Part shown: piece by piece, positions 43,419 through 51,740 of the stretch
How positions within the stretch are numbered: the stretch's first letter is position 1
Layout of the letters: each line of letters opens with the position of its first letter
Assembly: GCA_035567895.1 (NCBI GenBank)
Contig: DATMPC010000088.1
Span: 49,662-113,661, forward strand
Length of the DNA: 64,000 nt
From: Terriglobales bacterium
GTDB taxonomy: Bacteria > Acidobacteriota > Terriglobia > Terriglobales > Acidobacteriaceae
Direction: 5' to 3'
Notes under the pieces: model-generated
Database searches by the model: none
What the model was told of the DNA's origin: nothing
The model's input: the letters and a program-made list of their open reading frames with translations, nothing else
Translations under genes and position numbers: made by a program

Positions 43419-43916
43419 TCAGAAGCCCACGCGCTTGCCAGCCTTCAACGCGTCCATCATCTTCTTGATCCGCGACTGCTTTGTCTCCTCGCGCTTGGCC
43501 TCGCCGATAGCTCGAACCCATTCCTTCTGGTGCGTGTAGGACAGCGACTCCCAGGTCGTTTGTGCGGCTTTGTTGGCAGCCATCACCTTTTGGATCTCGG
43601 CGGGAACTTCGACTACACGAGCGTCACGGTCACGTTGGAGGACAACCTCAACGATATCGCCGGCCTTGCATTTTCCGCCTGCACGCATTTCCTTGTTGAC
43701 CACCATCATGTGGCCGTCGCCCATGTTGCAGAGCGAGCTGCGAAATGGATGACCGTTGACGGTCCCGCGCACGGGCACGCGAGCCTTGGTGCCGAACACA
43801 GTCGGTACATCGAACGGAGGACGCAGCGCGGCAGCCTCCATATTGTCTACCCCTTCAAGCTTCACCCGGAACTTAAATGGACCATCGCCAGGTTCGAATT
43901 CACCTTTCTTCGCCAT
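43419..43916 (-). CDS. YdeI/OmdA-like protein with DUF1905 domain
   Basis: 165 residues. Residues 1-95 match DUF1905 (FKFRVKLEGVDNMEAAALRP, VPVRGTVNGHPFRSSL, KAGDIVEVVLQRDRD). The C-terminal part fits the OmdA/YdeI bacteriocin-protection family (WESLSYTHQKEWVRAIGEAK, KQSRIKKMMDALKAGKRVGF). No signal peptide. This two-domain arrangement is common; the role in stress or antimicrobial resistance is known mostly from annotation. Divergent from the glycerol-3-phosphate dehydrogenase gene. Confidence 0.9.
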   Translation of the reverse strand: MAKKGEFEPGDGPFKFRVKLEGVDNMEAAALRPPFDVPTVFGTKARVPVRGTVNGHPFRSSLCNMGDGHMMVVNKEMRAGGKCKAGDIVEVVLQRDRDARVVEVPAEIQKVMAANKAAQTTWESLSYTHQKEWVRAIGEAKREETKQSRIKKMMDALKAGKRVGF

Positions 43917-44039
43917 ATTCGCCCCTCTTCCTAATTAATGCAGTTGGGAAATGGCACAGTGAACGGAACTTGAAATCCGGCGCCTCGCGGTTGTTATTGA
44001 TTCACCAAGCTGTCCCAACTACCCTGCATCTATATACCA

Positions 44040-45701
44040 ATGGGCTACTCGCGTCCACCGCGCCCGAGCTTGCAAGGCTCCAATTTTGACCTCGCCATCA
44101 TCGGTGGGGGAATCAATGGCGTGGCGATTGCGCGAGAGTGCGGGCTGGCTGGCCGCCGCGTGCTGTTGGTAGAACAAGCTGACTTTGCCAGCGGGACAAC
44201 CAGCCGTGCGACACGCATTATCCACGGTGGCCTTCGCTACCTGGAGCACGGAGAGATTGGTCTGGTGCGCGAGTCGTTGCGGGAGCGGGAGCGCCTGCTG
44301 AAGGAACGTCCGCACCTGGTTCATCCGCTGGACTTTGTGTTGGCCCTGCCAACGCATGGAGTCAGGCGAAGCGCGCTCGCGATTCGAGTCGGGATATGGC
44401 TCTACCGACAGGCGGCTCGGTCGCATGTCTCCACGGCAAGCCGTGACCTCGCGGCGTTGGAATCGAATCTCGATCGTGGATTGAATCTCAGTCTCTTTCC
44501 CTACGAAGACGCACAGTGCGAATACCCCGAGCGGCTGGTTGCTGAATGGCTGGCCGAAGCGGGCGAAGCTGGAGCCGTGGTTCGCAACTATACTGCCGCA
44601 CTCGAGATCGTCACACATGAGGGCAAGGCTCACGGACTCCTCCTGCGTGATTCGCTCACGAACGAAGAGAGCGAGATCACTGCCGATTGGATAGTGAACG
44701 CCGCCGGCCCCTGGGCAGACGAGATTCTCAGTTCTTCGCAGCTGGAACAAAAACGGATGATAGGCGGTGTTCGCGGATCACATATCGTTGTTCCCATCTT
44801 TGCGGGCGCTCTTGAGCAGGCACTGTACACGGAGGCAGCGGACAGGCGTCCCGTGTTTGTGATCCCCTGGGCGGGGCAGATCCTGATTGGCACTACTGAA
44901 GTTCCACAAGAGGAGTCGCCTGATCGCGCGGAACCCAGCGCTGCTGAGATTGAGTATCTCCTGGCCTCTGCACGCCGACTATTTCCCCGAGCCGCAATTG
45001 GGAAGTCGGACATTCGGTACTCCTATGCAGGTGTGAGGCCGCTTCCTTTTAGTCCGCATGAGTCACTTTCGGCAATTTCCCGCCGTCACTTCCTGCACCA
45101 CCACCTCGAGGATGGAACCGCCGGGCTTATTACCGTGGTCGGCGGCAAGCTCACGACTGCGGCGTCCCTCGCGCGAGACTGTGCGCGCATGATGGGAATT
45201 AAAGTTCCTGATGCTCGCGCGACTCTGGCCACGATCAGCCGCAGCCTGGATCTCGTAAACGTCCTCGAACAGTGGTCGAAGAGTGTGGCCTTGCTCGGAC
45301 ACATTCCCGTGGCCACTGCGTCAGCCATCGTGGAGTGGCATGGGCGACGCGCCGAGGCTGTGGCATGCCTGGCCGCACAGGACGAAGCCTTGCGACGCCC
45401 GCTCTGCGCTCATTCCGAACACATTGTGGCGGAAGCTGTCTCGGCGATGCAGCACGAATCCGCAGTCAGGCTAGGGGATATCTTGCTGCGTCGTGTTCCT
45501 GCCGCCCTCGGTGCCTGTTGGGACGACGAATGCAGCCAGCTTGCTGCCGCGCGGATTGGTTCTGTTTTGGGATGGACTGAGACGCAACAGCGCTCTGAGC
45601 TGGAAAGCTTTGCGGAAGAGCGACGACGCTTCCTGCATCCTGTCGCGTCCGCTTCTGTAGTCCGCGACCGGGAGTCACTCTTTGTGGAAGACACGCGCTA
45701 A
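44040..45701 (+). CDS. glpD: FAD-dependent glycerol-3-phosphate dehydrogenase
   Basis: Oxidises sn-glycerol 3-phosphate to dihydroxyacetone phosphate at the membrane, feeding electrons to quinones. FAD-binding motif: FDLAIIGGGINGVAIARE with the ribose Glu in LLVEQADFASGTTSRATRI. The conserved GGLRYLEHGEIGLVRESLRER and the GVRPL segment near residue 340 follow. 553 residues, near the normal length for GlpD with its C-terminal helical domain. The start ATG lacks a clear Shine-Dalgarno site. The last 27 bases overlap the convergent glycerophosphodiesterase gene, which supplies its substrate. Confidence 0.93.
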   Translation: MGYSRPPRPSLQGSNFDLAIIGGGINGVAIARECGLAGRRVLLVEQADFASGTTSRATRIIHGGLRYLEHGEIGLVRESLRERERLLKERPHLVHPLDFVLALPTHGVRRSALAIRVGIWLYRQAARSHVSTASRDLAALESNLDRGLNLSLFPYEDAQCEYPERLVAEWLAEAGEAGAVVRNYTAALEIVTHEGKAHGLLLRDSLTNEESEITADWIVNAAGPWADEILSSSQLEQKRMIGGVRGSHIVVPIFAGALEQALYTEAADRRPVFVIPWAGQILIGTTEVPQEESPDRAEPSAAEIEYLLASARRLFPRAAIGKSDIRYSYAGVRPLPFSPHESLSAISRRHFLHHHLEDGTAGLITVVGGKLTTAASLARDCARMMGIKVPDARATLATISRSLDLVNVLEQWSKSVALLGHIPVATASAIVEWHGRRAEAVACLAAQDEALRRPLCAHSEHIVAEAVSAMQHESAVRLGDILLRRVPAALGACWDDECSQLAAARIGSVLGWTETQQRSELESFAEERRRFLHPVASASVVRDRESLFVEDTR

Positions 45702-46322
45702 GAGGACTGTGTCATCGGAAATTAATCCGTCAACCCCAAGTTCCGCGAGACGCAGCATTTCCTTTTGCCGATTTACAGTCCACACAAAAATTCGTTTGCC
45801 TGCGGAATGCAGCTCGTCCACTAAAGTCTTGGTGGCAAGTTTCTTCTGGGTCATCACCTCTCGAATCGGCAGTGATGGCCAACGCCTGAGCTGACGCACA
45901 TTCTCGCAAATCAGTCCGAGCGGGATGTCCCTTCCGGATGCGTGAACTGCCTTCAGCACATCGGGCAGAAATGAGGAAACCACAAAGCTGTTGCGATCGG
46001 CGGCGTTTAGTACGTCTAGAATTGGCTGCACCTGGCCGGCAACCTTCAATTCGATATCGAGGTATGCGTGGCCTACAAAGCTGCGAATTACTTCGTCGGC
46101 GTTAGGCAGTTTGAACTCCGAAAGCAGGTGTTTCTCGATGCGCCTGCGCCGGTAAAACGGGTTGTGGCAGATCACTGCATGGGAATCCCGTGTGTACCGC
46201 ACATCGAACTCGAAGCCATCACAACCGTGTTCAAGCGCCAGGTTGAACGCCGCAACGGTATTCTCCGGGGCGTATTTCGATGCGCCACGATGGCCGAGCA
46301 AGAGTGGACGAGAGGAAGACAA
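45675..46322 (-). CDS. Glycerophosphodiester phosphodiesterase
   Basis: 215 residues, TIM barrel. Catalytic motifs: LGHRGASKYAPENT (His-Arg-Gly), the metal-binding Glu-x-Asp in FEFDVRYT, and HNP for the second catalytic His. ELKV follows, and the C-terminus VWTVNRQKEMLRLAELGVDGLISD is typical of UgpQ-type cytoplasmic enzymes. It releases glycerol 3-phosphate from phospholipid headgroup diesters; the convergent glpD then oxidises it. Start is TTG. The 27-base tail-to-tail overlap between the two genes is unusual and could give antisense control. Confidence 0.92.
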   Translation of the reverse strand: MSSSRPLLLGHRGASKYAPENTVAAFNLALEHGCDGFEFDVRYTRDSHAVICHNPFYRRRRIEKHLLSEFKLPNADEVIRSFVGHAYLDIELKVAGQVQPILDVLNAADRNSFVVSSFLPDVLKAVHASGRDIPLGLICENVRQLRRWPSLPIREVMTQKKLATKTLVDELHSAGKRIFVWTVNRQKEMLRLAELGVDGLISDDTVLLARVFHKE

Positions 46323-46379
46323 TGGACTGACTGAGCACAGCGTTTCTAAGGTTTGTAGACCAATACGAACTTGGCGAAT

Positions 46380-47381
46380 TCAGCCTTCCCAAACGAATGC
46401 GTCGAACACTCTCCGCGTGTGGAATCCGAGCCGTTCGTAGAGTGCTACGGCATTGTGGTTGGCCCCGGTAACCGTCAGGGAAAGTTCGGAAAACTTGCGT
46501 TCGAGGAGGCTACGTAGACAGGAAGCCATCATCGTACGGGCCAGCCCCTGGCCGCGATATTCGGGCAGAACGCACACTTGTGTCACGTGCCCAACATCGT
46601 CCCGCACGCGCGAACATAAGAGCATTCCAATGATGGAACGCGAGGCAGTATGCACGGCGGTAAGCGACGATGCCGGATCGAAAGTCCCGCAGCCGGGAAA
46701 GCGAACAATATTATTCAGGAACCGCAAGGAGCCGGCGATGCTTCGATACTGATCATTGATTTCGGAGTCCACATGCCCTGCATAGGCTTGCATGATGACA
46801 TTCGCGCCGGCCTGAAAGTCTTGCTCCGCCCACGGACGCAGAATGATACCGCGAAGATCTGGTACTCGAAACTCAGGAGCCGGTCGCAGTGGGAGCGACA
46901 TGAATAGACGAGGAAAGCGCCGAAATCCGCGACGTACGAACGAAGCCATCGTGGAACCCGTGTCGTGCAACAGCAACTGCGCTTCGATTCGGTGGATGCC
47001 AGGAGAGTTCTGCAGCGTCTCGGTTACGTGGTTCAGCAGCCGTTCGTTGAGATCGGGTTGCGAATGCGCTGCGGTGAACATGTCGCCAACCACGCCTTTG
47101 CTGCCTTCATAAACGAAGAACGAGTAGCCGACGACCCTGCCTTCATCGACGGCGGCGTATCCCGGAAGTATTTTGGAGTCGAGATAACGAAGAATCATCT
47201 CGGCAGAGCTCTGGTAGTCCCAATTCATCCGCTCCGACCAAAGCCGCGCTTCCTCCATCAACAGAGGACGCAACTCAGTGGCTCCGAAATGACGAAGATC
47301 GATGATTTCCACGGGCAAATAGTCCACAACTTCGTGGACTTGTCTTACAGCGGCTGCGCTTCTGGCATTTCTTAGGGCCAA
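46380..47381 (-). CDS. GNAT acetyltransferase, two-domain
   Basis: About 333 residues. The C-terminal half is a GNAT domain: ILRPWAEQDFQAGANVIMQA, VTQVCVLPEYRGQGLARTMM (acetyl-CoA loop), and LTVTGANHNAVALYERLGFH. The N-terminal half contains a weaker acetyltransferase-like fold (GYAAVDEGRVVGYSFFVYEG). The frame is open to 47504, but I prefer the TTG at 47381, which has AGGAG 7 bases upstream; the extra upstream codons look like intergenic sequence and contain a family B repeat fragment. Substrate unknown. Confidence 0.8.
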   Translation of the reverse strand: MALRNARSAAAVRQVHEVVDYLPVEIIDLRHFGATELRPLLMEEARLWSERMNWDYQSSAEMILRYLDSKILPGYAAVDEGRVVGYSFFVYEGSKGVVGDMFTAAHSQPDLNERLLNHVTETLQNSPGIHRIEAQLLLHDTGSTMASFVRRGFRRFPRLFMSLPLRPAPEFRVPDLRGIILRPWAEQDFQAGANVIMQAYAGHVDSEINDQYRSIAGSLRFLNNIVRFPGCGTFDPASSLTAVHTASRSIIGMLLCSRVRDDVGHVTQVCVLPEYRGQGLARTMMASCLRSLLERKFSELSLTVTGANHNAVALYERLGFHTRRVFDAFVWEG

Positions 47382-47528
47382 AATCCCACTCCTGGGCAAT
47401 AAGCAAACTCTGCTGCCTGGGGCGACTGCAGGCGGCAGGAGTCGGGAACCAGAGTCTAAGAGTAGCCGCGCCGCACGGAAAGCGATTTCCGATGCAGGAA
47501 CCACAACGTGCAGCCGTAACCACTCAGC

Positions 47529-49202
47529 TTACCTTGACAGCGATCCACTTGACGAAATCCAGAGCACCTCCAAATGCTGCGGATTCGCGCTGCCGGGAAA
47601 CGGAGAACCGAACGAAATAAACTTCCGATTCGATCCAATGAGCTTCTCGATCCTGTCATGCTGACCCGCCCGTGCCACGAGGATGTGATCCACAGTCGGG
47701 ACCTCTCCCCGCTCGTAACGTTCAATCCGCTGGTCGAGATAGAAACCCAGGCCATACTCCACATCACGCCGTGTATCGAGCACGGCAACTGGACGAATGC
47801 GGGTCAGGAGATTATCACGTTCTATCCCTTGTATGTAACCCGCAACCTGACGGCTCGAATAGGCTTCTCCGAGAATCCGCCCGGCATAGTGCAGCAGAAA
47901 AAAGACCCCAAATGCTACAGGAACTATGGTGGTCCACAAAAGCATCCTCGCTCCTCGGCGTCGCACCAGAAGGAAGATGAAACAAAACACCGCGGCCCCT
48001 ACGACACTCGCGTAACTTAGCGCAGCGGTTGGGGGGACCGATTTGGGGTCGAGTACAAGATGCGGTACGAGCAACACCGCGGTTGTGAGCAGCGCGGTAA
48101 TCAAGGAGTGGCCAAGCAGCAGGGCAGGGCGCATGGCGGCCCGTGTTCTGCGACGCAGATAGTCAGCCGTAAGAATTGTGCATGGCGGGATTGACGGCAG
48201 AATGTAGCCCGGCAGCTTCGACTGCGAGAACGAGAAGAACAAAATTGGGAATAATGCCCAAATCACCAGAAATTCCGGAAAGGAATCGCCTACCTGCTCA
48301 CTCTCTCGCACTCGTCCTGGAAAAGAACTACGCCAATCACGCCAGGTCTGTTTGGCTGCTGAAGCGAGAGCGGCCAGGGCGTACGCAGTCCATGGCAGCA
48401 ACGACAGGAGCAACACTGGCAGATAAAACCAAAATGGCTGCTTATGCTGGAAAAGATCGGTTGCGAAGCGCTCGAGATTATGCTCGAGGAAAAATACTTT
48501 GAAGAAGTCTTTATTCGCCATCTGCACGGCGATATACCAGGGCAGCACGATGACGGAGTAGATCAGCACTCCGGGTAGCCACACCGTTTTCCAAACCAAT
48601 TTCAGATCGCGCCGCACCACGGCAAAGATCAGCACAATAAAGAACGCGAGACCCGGCGCCACCGGTCCTTTTGCCAGCGTGCCCACTGCCAGGAAGAAAT
48701 AGAGATCAAAGAGCCAGAATTTCTTTCCCGTTTCGAACCAGGCATACCATCCGAGCATGGCAAAGGCAAAGGGCGCCGCCAATTGCATGTCGGTTGAGGC
48801 CCCGCGGGAAAAGCCAATCACCGCCACGGCTGTGGCTGTAATAAGAGCTGCGCCAAATTGCGCTCCCGGACGGAAGCGCCGCATGTGGAAGTAGATGATG
48901 ATGACGAGTGCGGTGGCGAAGGTCGCTGATGGTAATCGGGCTGCCCAATCGTGGTCACCGAATGTGCGGAAAGCTGCGGCTGCGCGCCAGTAATAGAGCG
49001 CGGGCTTTTCCAGCCAGGGAGTTCCATGAAGGGTAGGCGTAACGTAGTCGTTGTTGTGCAGCATCTCGCGCGCTACTTGTGCGTAGCGCGGCTCGTCTGC
49101 GCCGACCAGACCGAAGTTACCAAGACCGTAGAAAAAAAGCAGGAGCGAAAGTGCGACTACAGTGGCTACTTCGATAACGAGAATGCGCCTTCTCGAATCC
49201 AT
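47529..49202 (-). CDS. ArnT/PMT-type membrane glycosyltransferase
   Basis: About 557 residues with about 12 membrane segments. Characteristic first periplasmic loop: GADEPRYAQVAREMLHNND and GTPWLEKPALYYWRAAA, where the acidic residues are catalytic in ArnT, followed by PSATFATALVIIIYFHMRRF. C-terminal soluble periplasmic domain with LDTRRDVEYGLGFYLDQRIE. The enzyme transfers a sugar from a polyprenyl lipid to a surface acceptor, usually lipid A in ArnT. I chose the ATG at 49202; upstream codons to a TTG at 49250 have no ribosome-binding site. It lies downstream of nrnA on the same strand. Confidence 0.9.
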   Translation of the reverse strand: MDSRRRILVIEVATVVALSLLLFFYGLGNFGLVGADEPRYAQVAREMLHNNDYVTPTLHGTPWLEKPALYYWRAAAAFRTFGDHDWAARLPSATFATALVIIIYFHMRRFRPGAQFGAALITATAVAVIGFSRGASTDMQLAAPFAFAMLGWYAWFETGKKFWLFDLYFFLAVGTLAKGPVAPGLAFFIVLIFAVVRRDLKLVWKTVWLPGVLIYSVIVLPWYIAVQMANKDFFKVFFLEHNLERFATDLFQHKQPFWFYLPVLLLSLLPWTAYALAALASAAKQTWRDWRSSFPGRVRESEQVGDSFPEFLVIWALFPILFFSFSQSKLPGYILPSIPPCTILTADYLRRRTRAAMRPALLLGHSLITALLTTAVLLVPHLVLDPKSVPPTAALSYASVVGAAVFCFIFLLVRRRGARMLLWTTIVPVAFGVFFLLHYAGRILGEAYSSRQVAGYIQGIERDNLLTRIRPVAVLDTRRDVEYGLGFYLDQRIERYERGEVPTVDHILVARAGQHDRIEKLIGSNRKFISFGSPFPGSANPQHLEVLWISSSGSLSR

Positions 49203-49343
49203 GCCCTGCTCGATAGCGCTGCCTGTTACTACCAAGATTGTGTCCGGCAAGGGTGTGTTGGTCTGCCCGGTGGCAGAGTGATCGATTTCCGGCGTCTCTG
49301 CGGAAGAGACACCGCCACGGTGTGATTTCCTGCTGTAATCAAT

Positions 49344-50318
49344 TCAGGCCGTCGCCTCGGGCCCGCGTCCGCCAGGAGAAAATACGGCGCGGAGTTGGGC
49401 CAGAATCAGTTCGAGGGATCTCGATAGCGGACCAGATACCGCGCAACCACTGGCACAGGCGTGCCCCCCGCCACCAAATTGTTCAGCCACTGCGGCGACG
49501 TTCACCTGGCCCTTGCTGCGCAGGCTCACGCGATACCGTCCGTCCGCAAGTTCGCGAAAAAAGAGTGCTACCTCAACTCCTTGAATGCTCAACGCGTAAT
49601 TTACGAGCCCCTCGCAGTCCTCTTCCAGCCCGCCGCTGCGCTCCATCTCGGCGGACGAAATATGCATATAGGCCAAGCCTCCTTCGCGGTGGAGGTTCGA
49701 TAAAGCCATTCCCAGCAGCCTCATCTTCGAAGTTGGGTTGGAAAAGTACACATGATGAGCGATATCCACTGGGTTGGCTCCGCTGCGCACTAATTGCTGC
49801 GCCAACTCGAATGTGTGCTCGTCGGTGCCGGCATAACAAAACGCTCCAGTATCCGTAAGGATTGCTGTGTACAGGCACGTTGCCATTTCGGGAGTCATGC
49901 TTACATGTGCGGCGCGCCCCAGGCGATAAACCATTTCGGCCACCGCACAAGCGCCGACGTCAATCCAATTGACATCGGCAAAGTTTCGAGCGCTGCTGTG
50001 GTGATCGATGTTGATCAGGAAGCGGCCCTCGAGTCCTTGCAGTCGCGTGCGCTGGACGCTGTCGCACTCGAGGATGATCGCGGCCTGGGGAGCACCTTCC
50101 GGAATCTGGGAAGCGTGCAGAATCACTTCAGCGTAAGGAAGCGGGTTATAGATTAGCGGAACTGCATCGCTCATGATGACCTGGCTGGTTTTTCCCTTTT
50201 GCCGAAGCATTTGATAGAGGGCCAGCAATGACCCGATGGCGTCTCCATCGGGCCGAGCGTGCGACGTAAGCAGAAAGGCGTCGCGCTGCTCGATTTGCTT
50301 GAGCACCTGATCCATCAT
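49344..50318 (-). CDS. nrnA: DHH-family oligoribonuclease / pAp phosphatase NrnA
   Basis: 324 residues. DHH motifs: LTSHARPDGDAIGSL (metal site), LECDS, INIDHHSSARNF (DHH), and TDTGAF. The DHHA1 part ends in the substrate loop FGGGGHACASGC. NrnA degrades short RNA oligonucleotides and 3'-phosphoadenosine 5'-phosphate. It follows rbfA by 30 bases on the same strand, the usual order in bacteria where the pair continues the nusA-infB operon. Confidence 0.95.
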   Translation of the reverse strand: MMDQVLKQIEQRDAFLLTSHARPDGDAIGSLLALYQMLRQKGKTSQVIMSDAVPLIYNPLPYAEVILHASQIPEGAPQAAIILECDSVQRTRLQGLEGRFLINIDHHSSARNFADVNWIDVGACAVAEMVYRLGRAAHVSMTPEMATCLYTAILTDTGAFCYAGTDEHTFELAQQLVRSGANPVDIAHHVYFSNPTSKMRLLGMALSNLHREGGLAYMHISSAEMERSGGLEEDCEGLVNYALSIQGVEVALFFRELADGRYRVSLRSKGQVNVAAVAEQFGGGGHACASGCAVSGPLSRSLELILAQLRAVFSPGGRGPEATA

Positions 50319-50348
50319 GGCTGCTAACCGAGGATGCCTCCTGCCCGG

Positions 50349-50720
50349 CTATCTCTTCCTTTTCCTCTTTTTTGTGCGTCCGAGTAATTCGTCGATGCGT
50401 GAAACGTATCGTTCAGAACGGTCGATCACGAATACCAGTTCTGGCGCGTGACGCAACCCCATTCGATCTGTCAGTTGATGGCGTATGAATCCCTTTGCCG
50501 CGTTCAGTCCAGCCAGCGTCTGCTCCGCCTCTTCATCATCGCCATCGACGCGCACGAAGACGCGTGCCATCTTGCCGCCCGGAGCGAGTACGACCTCGGT
50601 GACCGCAGCCAAGCCAATTCGAGGATCCCCCAGTTCTCCTTCGAGAATGAGATCGATTTCCTCGCGAAACGCTCCCACTCGCCTTTCGCGCTGATGTTTC
50701 GGGGCGCGCGGCTCTACCAT
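50349..50720 (-). CDS. rbfA: Ribosome-binding factor A
   Basis: 123 residues. The KH-like fold of RbfA is clear: RVGAFREEIDLILEGELGDP, LAAVTEVVLAPGGKMARVFV, and FIRHQLTDRMGLRHAPELVF. It matures the 16S rRNA 5' region of the small ribosomal subunit. The C-terminus is very basic (RTKKRKRKR). It normally lies directly downstream of infB/ylxP; here 3.8 kb with opposite-strand genes separates them. Confidence 0.95.
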   Translation of the reverse strand: MVEPRAPKHQRERRVGAFREEIDLILEGELGDPRIGLAAVTEVVLAPGGKMARVFVRVDGDDEEAEQTLAGLNAAKGFIRHQLTDRMGLRHAPELVFVIDRSERYVSRIDELLGRTKKRKRKR

Positions 50721-50757
50721 GAAAGGTCCCCTGAATAAAACTCATGAGCATACCAGA

Positions 50758-50939
50758 AGATTGTGTGATTTCGTGATCGGGTGATTTCGTGAATTTTGGC
50801 ATTGTGCGAGGGCGCAGAGTTGCGTGACTGGAAGCTTGAACGCCACTTACCTTGGAATCACCATTGGGCGAAACTATGAACTCGTGAAGGCTCTTATCCC
50901 ATTCGCGAAATCACAAAATCACGAAATCACTCAATTCTT
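50758..50939. repeat. Long inverted repeat, family A variant (GTGATTTCGTGA units)
   Basis: 42-base arms at 50758-50799 and 50898-50939, imperfect reverse complements, built on octamers TTTCGTGA and TCGGGTGA as in the element at 11741. The spacer is 98 bases. It marks the junction between rbfA and the plus-strand block; the ATG of the next gene begins at the very next base. Confidence 0.8.
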
Positions 50940-51497
50940 ATGACTCACCTCCGCCTCGTTGACGAAGCAGTGCGCTGGCTGCGCTCGAAGTACCGTTGTG
51001 GGATCGTTCTATCGGAACAAAGCTGTTCGAGCGGCGAAACTCCTGATGCGATTGGATGGAAGGGACGCAATCGCTCTGTTGTAGTCGAATGCAAAGTGTC
51101 ACGCGCTGACTTCCTCGCCGATGCGTCGAAGCCATGGCGCGTTGATCCCGATTGTGCGCTCGGATGCGAGCGCTTCTATCTTGCCCCGGCGGAGATGATC
51201 TCGATTGAAGAATTGCCGTGCGGCTGGGGATTACTTGAGCTCCGCGGGCGCGAGATAACGATTGCAAGGAAATCGAGAAAGAACTTGCGCACTGGCGCCG
51301 GATTCGCGAATGAGATGAACTTGCTTCTGGCCAGCCTGCGTCGAGTGGAAGTGAGGATTGAACCGCAAACCATCACTGATTTCCTGAAATGGAAAAACCG
51401 GATGGCGAGATATAACGGCGGAGCAATGCCAACCGGCATCGCCTCTGAAGAGGCGGAGCAGAATCTATATCTGGCGATGAGAAGTGGAGCGGTTTGA
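50940..51497 (+). CDS. PD-(D/E)XK nuclease-like protein
   Basis: 185 residues. The motif set Glu26 (LSEQS), Pro35-Asp36 (ETPDAIGW), and Glu50-x-Lys52 (VVVECKVSRADF) fits the PD-(D/E)XK nuclease core. FLADASKPWRVDPDCALGCE and RFYLAPAEMI follow. C-terminal helices (about 120-170) are of unknown role. Related sequences occur in MmcB-like proteins and phage genomes as far as I remember, but this cannot be verified here. The ATG directly abuts the inverted repeat, so the promoter or ribosome site lies inside it; no Shine-Dalgarno is seen. Confidence 0.6.
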   Translation: MTHLRLVDEAVRWLRSKYRCGIVLSEQSCSSGETPDAIGWKGRNRSVVVECKVSRADFLADASKPWRVDPDCALGCERFYLAPAEMISIEELPCGWGLLELRGREITIARKSRKNLRTGAGFANEMNLLLASLRRVEVRIEPQTITDFLKWKNRMARYNGGAMPTGIASEEAEQNLYLAMRSGAV

Positions 51498-51740
51498 GTC
51501 CCGCTAAATTCTCGAGCTCTGATTCATTCCTAAGATCTTGGAAAAACTGCGGCCTACAAGAGCCAGCTTGCCTGCTGCGTTCTAACTGTTCGCAAGCGAA
51601 CACTCCCGCCTCTTCTCGAACACCGTGAAAGAATTTCCGGCACAGTCAAGCTGCTGATTTGTCGAAGGTTATCTGTTTTCAGTCGTGGTCCCGCGATTGC
51701 CGTTTGAATTTGTTTAACACTCAATCCCAGGATTCATTCG

